In this document: positions 17,604 to 26,231 of the stretch, piece by piece
Layout of the letters: each line of letters opens with the position of its first letter
Position numbering within the stretch: position 1 is the first letter of the stretch
Assembly (NCBI RefSeq): GCF_000876655.1
Contig: NZ_JYCN01000026.1
Location: 124,001-188,000, forward strand
Direction: 5' to 3'
Source: Arthrobacter sp. SPG23
GTDB lineage: Bacteria; Actinomycetota; Actinomycetes; Actinomycetales; Micrococcaceae
Length of the DNA stretch: 64,000 nucleotides
Made by a program: the position numbers and the translations under genes
Notes under the pieces: model-generated
The model's input: only the letters and a program-made list of their open reading frames with translations
The model's database searches: none
Told to the model about the DNA's origin: nothing

Positions 17604-18302
17604 ATGATACGTCCACGCCGGGACAATCAGGCACCCGCCGCCATCACCTGCATTCTGTTCGACATGGACGGGACGCTTCTGGACTCCGCGCCGGGGGTGA
17701 TGGACAGCGCTGCCCGGGCGCTCGAGGCGGTCAATGCCCCTGTCCCTCCACCCGGGGAACTGCTCAAGTATGTTGGACCGCCCATGTACGAGTCGTTCAG
17801 GCACAGCGCAGGCCTGGACGAAGCAACAGCCCGGGACGCGCTCCGGCACTACCGCGCAGCCTACGCCGAAACAGGGGCTCGGCAATCCAGCCTTTTTGGC
17901 GGCATCGACAACCTGTTGGCTCAGCTGGATTCGTTGCAGTGTCCGATGGCGGTGGCAACGTCCAAAGTGGAGGATCAGGCGGTCCGGATGGCCCGCGCTT
18001 TTGGGATCGACCGCCACTTCGCCGACGTCTGCGGTGCCTCCGACGCGGCCGGAAGGGCCTCCAAGGAGGATGTGATTGCCGAATCGCTGGCGCGGCTTAA
18101 GGCACAGGGCGTGGACATCTCCAGTCCGGTTATGGTGGGCGACCGGAGCTACGACGTTGCCGGCGCGGCGGCACACCGGATTCCTACGATTTTTGTCTCA
18201 TGGGGCTACGGGGAGCCGTCGGAAGCCCGTGAAGCCGCAGCTGTGGCACAGACCCCCGGGATTCTTGGGCGGCTGCTATGCGCCGGCCGGCCCCCTGCCT
18301 GA
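17604..18302 (+). CDS. HAD-superfamily hydrolase, phosphoglycolate-phosphatase-like
   Basis: 232 residues. Motif I is FDMDGTLLDS, motif II is in AVATSKVEDQAV, and motif IV MVGDRSYDVAGA; a helical cap lies between motifs I and II. This matches the Gph/PgmB group of small phosphatases. The substrate is not evident. It is divergent from the Lrp gene, about 85 bp apart, and is followed by a NYN-domain gene without obvious link. The ATG at 17604 follows AGAAAGG. Confidence 0.87.
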   Translation: MIRPRRDNQAPAAITCILFDMDGTLLDSAPGVMDSAARALEAVNAPVPPPGELLKYVGPPMYESFRHSAGLDEATARDALRHYRAAYAETGARQSSLFGGIDNLLAQLDSLQCPMAVATSKVEDQAVRMARAFGIDRHFADVCGASDAAGRASKEDVIAESLARLKAQGVDISSPVMVGDRSYDVAGAAAHRIPTIFVSWGYGEPSEAREAAAVAQTPGILGRLLCAGRPPA

Positions 18303-18357
18303 GCGTGTCGTGAAAAGAGCGGCTGCAGCCACCCCGGCGTGCTGGCACACTGGGCAG

Positions 18358-19605
18358 ATGAAAGAGTCGCACTCCCCCGCCCGACGACCCGGAATCCGGG
18401 CGGCCATGTTTGTCGACTTCGACAACGTGTACACCGGCTTGCTGGCCCTCGATCCCCTGGCCGCGAAGCGGTTCGCCGAGGATCCAAAACACTGGGCGGA
18501 TGCCTTGTCCGCCGGCGGCTCAGCCGAAAGCTCCCGCCGCTTCCTGATCCGAAACTGCTACCTGAACCCCGTGGTCTATTCGAAGTACCGGACGTACTGG
18601 ACCCGCGCGGGCTTCCGTGTGATCGACTGCCCGTCGCTGACCCAGCGCGGGAAATCCAGCACCGACATCAACCTGGTGCTGGATGCGATGGACGCACTGT
18701 CCGGCAGCGCAGGCATTGACGAGTTCTTCATCGCCTCGGCGGATGCTGACTTCACGTCCCTCATCCAGCGCTTTCGGGCGGCTGACAAGATGACCACGGT
18801 CATCGCCGCCGGCGCCGTGGCCTTTGCCTACCGCGAGATGGCGGACAGCGTGGTGGAGTCCCACGACTTCGTTGCCATCCTCAACGGCACCACCGCCGAG
18901 CCCATCCACGCCGTGGCCTCTGTTCAGCCGCCGCAGGCACAGCAGGCTGCCAAGGTGAAACCCAAGGCAAAGTCGAAGACGGCTTCGGCCGCGGTCCGCG
19001 AGGTATGCGACTTCGTTCGGGCTGCCCCGGGTCCGGTTGTCGGTGCGATGGTGGCCCACCGGGCCCTCACGGCGGACCCTTCCCTGAAAACAGACTGGGG
19101 CGGGTACGGAAAATTCGGGACCTGGGTGGCGCAGATCGGCAACGGCATTGAATACTCGCCCTCACGGGGCGGCTGGGTCTGGGACGCGCAGAGGTTTTCC
19201 AGCGATGACCTGCCCGCGGATGCCGACGTCGAGCCCGGCATCGACGAACGGGTCACCAGGGTGACGGACGTTCCCGCGCTCTCCGAGGCGCAGTTCCGGC
19301 AGCTTTTCCAGGCATTGGCAGCCCGGCTTCGCGAACAGCCGGTCAACCGCAACGAACTCTCCCGGCTCGTCCGGGACGACTGCGTCACCGCAGGCCAGCC
19401 GGTGTCCCGCGGTGCGGTGAACTTTGTGATCCAGGGCCTGGGCTACGTCAATTACCAGCTGACTGAAAACGCGACCTCGGAGGGGCTGGCGGCGGCCTGG
19501 ACGGAGAACGTGGAGGAGCTCTGCCGAGTGGCGCTGATGGAGTTCGACGACGCCGAGAAGGCGGCCCTGCGCCGCTGGGCCAGCGGCGGTTACCTGGAGG
19601 CGTAG
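18358..19605 (+). CDS. NYN-domain protein with C-terminal OST-HTH-like repeats
   Basis: 415 residues. The N-terminal NYN/PIN-like nuclease fold has acidic residues in AMFVDFDNVY (D20, D22), KSSTDINLVLDAMDAL and EFFIASADADFTSLIQRF. A Lys-rich, Ala-rich linker (about residues 195-215) follows. Then two regions, around 215-285 and 310-375, look like OST-HTH/LOTUS domains (YGKFGTWVAQIGNGIEYS; AVNFVIQGLGYVNYQL). The family is expected to bind or cut RNA. The flanking genes give no operon context. Confidence 0.82.
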   Translation: MKESHSPARRPGIRAAMFVDFDNVYTGLLALDPLAAKRFAEDPKHWADALSAGGSAESSRRFLIRNCYLNPVVYSKYRTYWTRAGFRVIDCPSLTQRGKSSTDINLVLDAMDALSGSAGIDEFFIASADADFTSLIQRFRAADKMTTVIAAGAVAFAYREMADSVVESHDFVAILNGTTAEPIHAVASVQPPQAQQAAKVKPKAKSKTASAAVREVCDFVRAAPGPVVGAMVAHRALTADPSLKTDWGGYGKFGTWVAQIGNGIEYSPSRGGWVWDAQRFSSDDLPADADVEPGIDERVTRVTDVPALSEAQFRQLFQALAARLREQPVNRNELSRLVRDDCVTAGQPVSRGAVNFVIQGLGYVNYQLTENATSEGLAAAWTENVEELCRVALMEFDDAEKAALRRWASGGYLEA

Positions 19606-19632
19606 TTCCCCTGCGGCAGGCGCCAGTGAGGG

Positions 19633-19661
19633 GACGACGGCGGGGAGGAGCCGCCGTCGTC
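19633..19661. repeat. palindromic intergenic repeat, copy 2 (degenerate)
   Basis: GACGACGGCGG and CCGCCGTCGTC arms (11 bp) around a 7-base loop, between convergent genes. The core matches the other copies but the outer flanks are lost. Confidence 0.65.
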
Positions 19662-19703
19662 TGTCTCGGTCTGCTGCGGTGTGCGGCCTCGCGGACCGCG
19701 CGG

Positions 19704-19967
19704 TCAGGCCCTGCTTCGGCGCGTCACGGCGCCGTAGATGCCCAGCACAATCACCGCGCCCAGAATAGCCAGCAGCCAGGTCCTGAGATCGAAGAATTCA
19801 GCGAGGCCGCCGCCGAAGACCAGCGAGCCGATCCATCCGCCGAGGATGGCGCCGACCACACCCAGAACCATCGTGACTACCCAGCCACCGCCCTGCCTGC
19901 CGGGAAGTATGGCCTTTGCGATAGCTCCCGCGATCAAGCCGAGCAGGAGAAAACCGAGAATTCCCAT
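19704..19967 (-). CDS. GlsB/YeaQ/YmgE-family stress membrane protein
   Basis: 87 residues with three hydrophobic, Gly-rich segments: MGILGFLLLGLIAGAIAKAI, VVTMVLGVVGAILGGWIGSL and LLAILGAVIVLGIYG. This is the transglycosylase-associated-protein family, small membrane proteins often induced by stress. The ATG is preceded by GGAAGGAAG at good distance. It is monocistronic, convergent with the NYN gene. The molecular function is unknown. Confidence 0.9.
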   Translation of the reverse strand: MGILGFLLLGLIAGAIAKAILPGRQGGGWVVTMVLGVVGAILGGWIGSLVFGGGLAEFFDLRTWLLAILGAVIVLGIYGAVTRRSRA

Positions 19968-20259
19968 GACGAGCTTCCTTCCGAATGAGAGAACCGCTTA
20001 GCTGCGGCAGGAGCAGGAAGTCCTGCTGGGCGGGTCATGCCCGTTGCCTGCTGCCCTCCACGGTCCGGGTTTGCCGGCACCTGCCGGTGACTGCATTCTA
20101 GGGATCCTCGTACGGCCCGTCACGAGTGGCTGCCACCCGAATTTGCAGCCGCACACGCGCACCGGCAACACGGACTACGCGCGGACCAGCCCTGGGGTCC
20201 AAATACCCTATTGGGTATGCCCCGTGAATCATAGCCTTGGCTTCTGGCAAGGGAGGCAG

Positions 20260-21696
20260 ATGGTGTCCGTTCGTGGAACCGAAACCGGCGGTGCGCCCAG
20301 GGCGGTCGGTCGCCGGATCGCCTGCGCCGTGGTGACCGTGCTCGCTCTGGCGGGGTGCTCATCCGGAGGCGGGACGCCCGGTGCTACGCCCCCTGCGTCC
20401 CCATCAAGCAGCCCGGCAGCAACCGGCTTTCCGGAAGCGGTCTTCACGGACCAGGAGCTCGCGGCAATCATCAACGGAGTCGCGCAGAACCGGAACGTGC
20501 AGTTCCCCCCGGCCCAGGACCCCGCACGCCAGCGAAGCGGAGCCTCCAGCGGCACCTTCCCCGAGGTCGGCACCGAGACAACCCCCAGCGAATGTATCGC
20601 CTTCGCCCCTCAAAACCCCTTCGTTCGGTGGGCGGACAAGAGCGTCAATTTTGCCGACGGTGTCATGCCAATCGGCGGGCAGTCGGGGCCCACCACCACC
20701 ATCATGTTCACGCTCCGCAGCGCGGAAAAGGATGCGATAGCCAAGGCCGATTTCGGCTACACCGACGATCTGGCATCCCGCTGCACCCAGTTTGACGTTG
20801 CAGCAACGGAGTCCGGCCAGACCTCAACGTACACACTCCGGCTGCTGGCCGCTCCCCTGGTGGGGGAGGCGCCGGTCGGGGAGAGACAATACGGCTTGAT
20901 GCAGACGAAGCCGATGGCGCAGGGGAATGTCGGAACGGTCGGGATGCGGGTCCTTGCAGGGACACTTTCCATCCACCTGAACCTCTCGGTGGCCGCGCTC
21001 GACTCCGAATCCGCCGCCAAACCGGCCCTCGACTCCATGGCCGGCCTGGCGAAGGAGCTCATCGACCAGGCCGTGAAGAAGCCTCCAACAGTGGCCCCGG
21101 TACCGCCCAACTCACGTTCGGCTGACGATGTCGTAGCACTCCTCAAGGGCGTCACCGGCCCGGACGGCGGTCCGGTGACCATGCCCGGCGCTTCAGTCCT
21201 CGGCCAGGTGCCCGGCTTCAGTGCCGCCCCGTCGCCGCAGGGACCTGCGGGGCCCTGTACCTTCAGCGATGAAGCATATTACGGCTCCCTCGCAGGCTCG
21301 GTCTTCGGCCCTGGCCAGATACAGAGTGTAAGCAAGATGGACTACACCGATTTCAGCGTGATCAGTATGCCGACGACGGCGGCGCCGCCCTACCCGTTTG
21401 ACACCCGCGCCGCCGCACTCCGCGATTGCGCGACGATCCAGGAAATCGCCCTTGGCGGCAGCCCGCGCGAATGGTCTTCGCTCACGCACCTGAACACAAC
21501 CCTTGCTGCCGACTCAAGCTACGCCGTGGTGTACCAGCTATCCGACGGAACGGGTGAATGGCATGTCCGGGCCGGCGCCCGCAGGGGGAGCCTTTCGGTG
21601 GAGGCCAGCAGGGCATCCTCACCGTCCGAAGCGCAGGCCACCGCGGACGGGCTGGCCACCTTCTTCGGCAGGGTGTTCTCCAATGCGGGGCTGTAG
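20260..21696 (+). CDS. lipoprotein of unknown function (first of a tandem pair)
   Basis: 478 residues. A basic n-region, a hydrophobic stretch and lipobox LALAGCSS predict a secreted lipoprotein, followed by a Ser/Pro/Thr-rich linker. The mature part looks like two related halves, each with a Pro/Ser-x-x-Cys-like site (TPSECIAFAP; GPCTFSDEAYYG), recalling actinobacterial sensor-like extracellular domains. VLAGTLSIHLNLS and PYPFDTRAAALRDC are shared with the next gene. GGGAGG lies three bases before ATG 20260 and six before an in-frame GTG at 20263, which may be the true start. The role is unknown. Confidence 0.75.
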   Translation: MVSVRGTETGGAPRAVGRRIACAVVTVLALAGCSSGGGTPGATPPASPSSSPAATGFPEAVFTDQELAAIINGVAQNRNVQFPPAQDPARQRSGASSGTFPEVGTETTPSECIAFAPQNPFVRWADKSVNFADGVMPIGGQSGPTTTIMFTLRSAEKDAIAKADFGYTDDLASRCTQFDVAATESGQTSTYTLRLLAAPLVGEAPVGERQYGLMQTKPMAQGNVGTVGMRVLAGTLSIHLNLSVAALDSESAAKPALDSMAGLAKELIDQAVKKPPTVAPVPPNSRSADDVVALLKGVTGPDGGPVTMPGASVLGQVPGFSAAPSPQGPAGPCTFSDEAYYGSLAGSVFGPGQIQSVSKMDYTDFSVISMPTTAAPPYPFDTRAAALRDCATIQEIALGGSPREWSSLTHLNTTLAADSSYAVVYQLSDGTGEWHVRAGARRGSLSVEASRASSPSEAQATADGLATFFGRVFSNAGL

Positions 21697-23146
21697 GGCC
21701 GTCCGCCGCCGCTGGCGCGGCTGGGTGGCGGGCACGGCTGTGGCGCTGGTCCTCGCGGGGTGCTCTCCGGCGCCCGGCGGCCCGACGCCTGGCAGCGAAT
21801 CGTCGAGCGGCATACCGGCCTCGCCATCTGCATCATCAACCGCATCCGCTCAGCCGGAAGAGGCCTATGGCGACCAGCAGCTCGTGGACATTGCCACCTC
21901 GGTGGTGCAGTCACGGAACCTGCAGGGGGTGGTGATCGATACCCGCACACTCCGCAGCACGGCCGAGATGATGCAGGGTCCCACCAGCACCAGCGTCACC
22001 ACCCCGGAGCAGTGCGCTGCGTTCCGGCTGCCTGGCTCTGGGGAGAGCGATCCGCGGCGGACGGACACTGAAATAGCTTTTGCGGCGGGCACCCTGCCGC
22101 TAGGCCCGGAGCAGTCCCCGACGTCCACCATCACGTTTACGGTGAGAAGTGCGCCGCACGAGAAGCTGGTTGCGGCAGACTTCAACGGCGTCGATGAACC
22201 CACGCCGGAGTGCACCGGCTTCGAGCGGGCTATCACCGTCCCAGCCCCCGGCGGAGGCGCCCCCTACACTACGACGTATACGGTCCAGCTCGTGGACCCG
22301 CCATCTGTGGGCCAGAAAGCATACGGGACCGTGCAGAAGGCGAAGGGCCTGGGCGCAGCGGACATCGGAATGGCCGGGATGCAGGTGCTGGCCGGGACCC
22401 TGTCGATCGACATGGCACTCACGCTCTGGCCGGTGAATCCGGAGGTGACGGGACGCGCCATGGACTCCATGGCCGCCTTTGCCCGCGACCTGATCGATGA
22501 GGCCGTGAAGAACCCGCCCAGCTCCCCGCAGCCGAATCCGGCCGGCGCCCGTACCCCGGAAGAGCTCACCCAGCTGCTCGCCGGCGTGCAGGGACCGTCG
22601 GCCACGAAGTTCTACGTGAGCCCCACCGAAGCCGGGTTGATCACGAGGACATCAGGTTCCTCACCGCTCCCGCCGCTGACCAGCTGCTCGTACGACGATG
22701 CCAAGTATTGGGAATCGCTGGCACCCGGCGCCACCATGGCCAAGGGAATTGCCTCCACTGAGGACAAAGGGATCGCGCTCGGCATCACCGCCATCAGCAC
22801 GGGCACAGCGGTCCAGCCGCCCCACCCTTTCGACACCCGAACGTCCGCAGTCGCTGATTGCACCACAATCCAGGCCAATGTTTTCGGCCAGGGCGCCCTC
22901 TCCTGGACGTCAGTGAGACGCCTGGACGTGAAGCTCGACGCCGCATCAAGCTACGCCTTCAGCTACCAGGATGCCAAGGATCCCGGCCGCTGGTATGTCC
23001 GCCTCGGCGCACGGAGGGGAACAGACTCAGTGGAGGTTGCCACCATGAACTGGCGGCCGCTCGGGGAGGGCGATATCCAGCCTGCCGTCGACGCCGCGGC
23101 CACCATCATCCAGCAGGTTTTCGAGCGGGCCGGAACTCCGCGCTGA
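21683..23146 (+). CDS. lipoprotein of unknown function (second of a tandem pair)
   Basis: 487 residues, a clear paralog of the preceding protein: lipobox LVLAGCSP, then TPEQCAAFRLPG, VLAGTLSIDMALT and HPFDTRTSAVADCTTIQ in the same order and spacing. The ATG at 21683 overlaps the upstream stop by 14 bases, so translation is probably coupled and the two may act together at the cell surface. I cannot assign a ligand or activity. The 3' end overlaps the convergent DUF2236 gene by 41 bp. Confidence 0.75.
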   Translation: MRGCRAVRRRWRGWVAGTAVALVLAGCSPAPGGPTPGSESSSGIPASPSASSTASAQPEEAYGDQQLVDIATSVVQSRNLQGVVIDTRTLRSTAEMMQGPTSTSVTTPEQCAAFRLPGSGESDPRRTDTEIAFAAGTLPLGPEQSPTSTITFTVRSAPHEKLVAADFNGVDEPTPECTGFERAITVPAPGGGAPYTTTYTVQLVDPPSVGQKAYGTVQKAKGLGAADIGMAGMQVLAGTLSIDMALTLWPVNPEVTGRAMDSMAAFARDLIDEAVKNPPSSPQPNPAGARTPEELTQLLAGVQGPSATKFYVSPTEAGLITRTSGSSPLPPLTSCSYDDAKYWESLAPGATMAKGIASTEDKGIALGITAISTGTAVQPPHPFDTRTSAVADCTTIQANVFGQGALSWTSVRRLDVKLDAASSYAFSYQDAKDPGRWYVRLGARRGTDSVEVATMNWRPLGEGDIQPAVDAAATIIQQVFERAGTPR

Positions 23147-23936
23147 TACCCCGTTCCGATGCCGCGCCGAGCCGGCCCAGGCAGTAGTCCTTGGGCCAGT
23201 GTCGGACCCGCCGCGGCAGCCGCGGATAGACCACCGAGGACCACCGCATGGTGCGGTCGAACCAGCGGCGGTGCCGTTCGCTCCAGGGCAGTCCGAACCC
23301 CCGCCGAAGCTGGTCCGGCAGGAGGCCTGCGGTGATGAAGCGCGCCAGCGGCATGACCACGCGCTGCCAAAGCCGGGGATCACGCGGATAGAGCAGGCTG
23401 CGCGCCACCCCTGACGTCACGTCGTCGGCCTCCAGCCCCTGCAGACACCCCTCCCAGTAGCTGCCGAACGCCTCGCGGTCCGCGGGCCACAGGTCGGCGG
23501 GAAGCTGCAGTGCCGTGCCGAGCCTCGCGTAGTCCCGGTACATGAAGTCTGCGGCTTCGTCGTCCAGCGCACCGTAGATTCTTTCGTAGACCGTGACGGC
23601 GGTGTCGTACAGGGTTGCCACCACCCAGAGCTGGGCGTGCGCATCGAAGGCGCTGTAGCCAGCGGAGCCGGCGTCGGGCTTGCGGCGGACGGGGCCGTGG
23701 GCGCGGTTCACGCTGCGGCGCACGGCTGCCACCTGGTCCTCGGTCCCGTACACCACGGCATACACGTAGGTGAGGGTGGCGCGAAGCCGTTCGAGCGGGC
23801 GATCCGCGAAATTGCTGTGCTCGGCAACCCCGTGACCCACCGCCGGGTTCGCGATCTGCAGCAGGATAGCCCGCCCTGCCCCGGCCAGCAGAACGCCCTC
23901 TGCTCCCATGTCGGCAAGTCGACGCACCATGCCCAC
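23106..23936 (-). CDS. DUF2236 (MpaB-like oxygenase) protein
   Basis: 276 residues. LLAGAGRAILLQIANPAVGH, then RLRATLTYVYAVVYGTED and the RSVNRAHGPV histidine region are typical of the DUF2236/MpaB/Lcp-like family, a helical haem-binding-type fold that includes latex-clearing oxygenase. FDAHAQLWVVATLYDT follows. Actinobacterial members are common and mostly uncharacterised. An alternative ATG two codons in is possible. Convergent with the lipoprotein gene and overlapping its last 41 bases. Confidence 0.85.
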   Translation of the reverse strand: MGMVRRLADMGAEGVLLAGAGRAILLQIANPAVGHGVAEHSNFADRPLERLRATLTYVYAVVYGTEDQVAAVRRSVNRAHGPVRRKPDAGSAGYSAFDAHAQLWVVATLYDTAVTVYERIYGALDDEAADFMYRDYARLGTALQLPADLWPADREAFGSYWEGCLQGLEADDVTSGVARSLLYPRDPRLWQRVVMPLARFITAGLLPDQLRRGFGLPWSERHRRWFDRTMRWSSVVYPRLPRRVRHWPKDYCLGRLGAASERGISAEFRPARKPAG

Positions 23937-23995
23937 ACACTACCCGAGAGCCCACCCTCGGCGGCGGCGGCGTTAGCCTTGGAACAGGAGGCGCC

Positions 23996-24472
23996 ATGAC
24001 GGTTCGAAGCGCAGGCATATTGCTGTACCGGTGGAACCCCGCGGCCCGGCTGGAGGTCTGGATAGCCCACATGGGCGGACCTTTCTGGGCCCGCAAGGAC
24101 GAGCACGCGTGGTCCGTCCCGAAGGGCGAATACCCGGAGGATGAGGACGCCCTGACGGCGGCCCGGCGCGAGTTCGCAGAGGAAATGGGCTCTCCTGCAC
24201 CGCCAGCCGACTACACTGAACTGGGCTCCTTCCGGCAGCCGTCAGGCAAGGTCATCACCGTGTTCGCAGCCGAGTGGGATTTCCGGCCCGAACAGATCGT
24301 GAGCAACACGTTCCCGCTGGAATGGCCCAGGGGGTCCGGCATCATCAAGCACTACCCCGAGATCGACGACGCCCGCTGGTTCAACGAGCCGGAGGCGCGC
24401 AGCAAGCTCGTGAAAGGCCAGCTTCCCATCCTTGACGCGCTCGTACAGCGTCTCCTGGACAGCGCTTCCTGA
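23996..24472 (+). CDS. Nudix hydrolase
   Basis: 158 residues. The Nudix box occupies residues 44-66: G44, E50-region, and REFAEE at 58-63 (GEYPEDEDALTAARREFAEE). SAGILLYR and the late EIDDARWFNEPEA fit a group often annotated as NUDIX/MutT-like proteins that cleave nucleoside-diphosphate-linked compounds. The substrate is unknown. GGAG occurs a few bases before the ATG (AACAGGAGGCGCC). Divergent from the DUF2236 gene. Confidence 0.88.
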   Translation: MTVRSAGILLYRWNPAARLEVWIAHMGGPFWARKDEHAWSVPKGEYPEDEDALTAARREFAEEMGSPAPPADYTELGSFRQPSGKVITVFAAEWDFRPEQIVSNTFPLEWPRGSGIIKHYPEIDDARWFNEPEARSKLVKGQLPILDALVQRLLDSAS

Positions 24473-24500
24473 GGGGACGCGGACTCACGGGGCAGCGTGC

Positions 24501-24522
24501 GATGGCGGGACGTCCCGCCGTC
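24501..24522. repeat. palindromic intergenic repeat, copy 3 (short)
   Basis: GGCGGGACGTCCCGCC is a perfect 16-bp core extended by imperfect GAT/GTC ends, then TCGTCG outside. Between the convergent Nudix and TfoX genes. Confidence 0.7.
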
Positions 24523-24530
24523 GTCGTTCG

Positions 24531-24890
24531 TTACTTTTTCGGCTTGGGACTCTTCGGCGCTTTGGGCGGCAGCCCGGCGACATAGGCGAGTGCCCGGGCC
24601 AGCCACGGCTCGATCTCTTCGGGCGGGCCCTGGACCGGGAGCCCCACATAGCCGCCCATGGGCCGTTCGGCCGAGATGAACGGCAGGGTTTCCCGGCTCG
24701 TCATCACCTCGTCGCGGTCAGCGTCAGCGAGCTTCAGGCCCAGGGTGGAGCCGTAAAGCCCCGCGAACATGTTTCCGTTGACGAAGGCGCCGAGGTTCCC
24801 GAACATCGGTTTGATGTCGATGCCCGGCAGCCCTGCCATCAGCGACCTGAACTGCTCTTTGTCAGCCTCAGTGGGCTTTGCCATTTCCAT
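24531..24890 (-). CDS. TfoX/Sxy N-terminal domain protein
   Basis: 119 residues. IKPMFGNLGAFVNGNMFAGL and LGLKLADADRDEV are the core of the TfoX N-terminal domain, with a Lys/Pro-rich tail (PKAPKSPKPKK). In gamma-proteobacteria TfoX regulates competence; in actinobacteria these short single-domain versions have no established role. The ATG has AAGGTGCC upstream. An in-frame ATG two codons later is also possible. Confidence 0.85.
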   Translation of the reverse strand: MEMAKPTEADKEQFRSLMAGLPGIDIKPMFGNLGAFVNGNMFAGLYGSTLGLKLADADRDEVMTSRETLPFISAERPMGGYVGLPVQGPPEEIEPWLARALAYVAGLPPKAPKSPKPKK

Positions 24891-24945
24891 GAGGGCACCT
24901 TCCGGTCCGGGGCCTTCATTATCGCCCCGTCAAAGGGCGACACAA

Positions 24946-24983
24946 CGGACGACGACGGCGGGACTTCCCGCCGTCGTCGTCCG
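24946..24983. repeat. palindromic intergenic repeat, copy 4
   Basis: 18-bp perfect arms CGGACGACGACGGCGGGA / its complement around CT. It lies just past the metallophosphoesterase stop and before the TfoX gene start, both on the minus strand, so here it is a 3' element of the former. TTTTG follows on the plus strand. Confidence 0.85.
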
Positions 24984-25005
24984 CTGTTTTGTTCTTGCCG
25001 CCGGG

Positions 25006-26052
25006 CTACGGCCGGAAAGGGACCTTTTCCCAGGACAGGACGCCGGGCCCGGGCGCGCTGTTTGCCGCCACGGTGAACCTCACGTAATTCGTGGCGTTGG
25101 CCGAGCCGTCCACGGTGATGCGCTGCAGGTCATCCGCAGCTTGCTGGCCGTAGATCGTCAGCCAGGGCGAACCTTCGGCAAGGGGCTGGTTTTCGGCGTA
25201 GACGTGGCTGTCGCCGTTGATGAGGTAGACCGGGCCGTCGAAGCGGTTCGTTTCCTCGGTAATCGTCCTGACGATCTCGCGGAAGCCCGAGACCGAGTCC
25301 GGGTTGGCGGTGGCCGCGTCGAGCAGTGAAGGGTCGAACATGTCCGCCTGCGTCATGAGGACCACAGCCCTGTCGTTGCGCCGGGTCGCGTCACTGAAGG
25401 TGTCCCTGACCTGTTCCAGGACGGCTTTCGTCCGGTGGTCCACCTCGGCCTGCTGCTCGGGGGTGACTGCCGTTTCACCGATGCCGGTCCACGGCAGGAG
25501 CGAGTTGTTGCTGCCCTGGACGTTCACCACGGAAAATGCCACACGGTTCCTAGTGAAGCGGACATTCTCCGGCAGCCCGAGTGCTTCCTGGCTCGTGACG
25601 GGCATCGTCCGGCCGAGGGTTTTTCCCGGAGCGTCGAAGAAGACCTCCCGAAGCTTGTCCAGCCGCTCCAGGGGGTTGTACGCGCCGTTGTTCCCCCGGT
25701 GGCAGTCCACCCATTCGTTGTCGCCGGGCGTGTAGACCAGCGGATGTTCGAAGGAGTCGAACTCGGAGCGGATGTACGCGAAGTACTCGTCCGAACAAAC
25801 GGACGACCCGTTCTTGATGTCGCCCACGTGGGCCACAAAATCCAGGCCGCGGTCGGCGTTGATGTCCTGGATGCGGGAAGGGAACTTTGCGATCTCGGCG
25901 TCGCCGTAGGGGATGTCGCCGATGACACCGAAGCTGAATGCCTGCTGGCTGGAAGGGTCATCGCTCGCGTGGGCGGAGGCAGCCGACGGAGCTGCGATCC
26001 CGGTCAGGGACAAGAGTGCCACGACGGCGGTGACAGCGGTTTTCACGAGCAC
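25006..26052 (-). CDS. secreted metallophosphoesterase
   Basis: 348 residues with an N-terminal signal peptide (VKTAVTAVVALLSLTGIA; cleavage after ASA near residue 27). Calcineurin-like metal motifs: FGVIGDIPYGD, AHVGDIKNG, YTPGDNEW (the GNH/D position) and LINGDSHVY. It acts outside the membrane on a phosphoester. The GTG at 26052 has AAGGAGA seven bases upstream. The 3' side carries a palindromic repeat. It is near but not in an operon with other phosphatase genes at 28 kb. Confidence 0.85.
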   Translation of the reverse strand: MLVKTAVTAVVALLSLTGIAAPSAASAHASDDPSSQQAFSFGVIGDIPYGDAEIAKFPSRIQDINADRGLDFVAHVGDIKNGSSVCSDEYFAYIRSEFDSFEHPLVYTPGDNEWVDCHRGNNGAYNPLERLDKLREVFFDAPGKTLGRTMPVTSQEALGLPENVRFTRNRVAFSVVNVQGSNNSLLPWTGIGETAVTPEQQAEVDHRTKAVLEQVRDTFSDATRRNDRAVVLMTQADMFDPSLLDAATANPDSVSGFREIVRTITEETNRFDGPVYLINGDSHVYAENQPLAEGSPWLTIYGQQAADDLQRITVDGSANATNYVRFTVAANSAPGPGVLSWEKVPFRP

Positions 26053-26231
26053 AGAGGTTCTCCTTGGTGCGGCTCAACGGGTTTCGGCTCAGGCGCTCAC
26101 GCGCTGAACGAGGGTGCGTGAACAGAGTGCCCGCCACGGAATAACGCGCAAGGACCGCACGGTGTCGGTGCCGTGAACGGAAAGTGTAGCCACACCGTCC
26201 TGCCCCTTTTATCGCCTGAGAGAATGACCCC

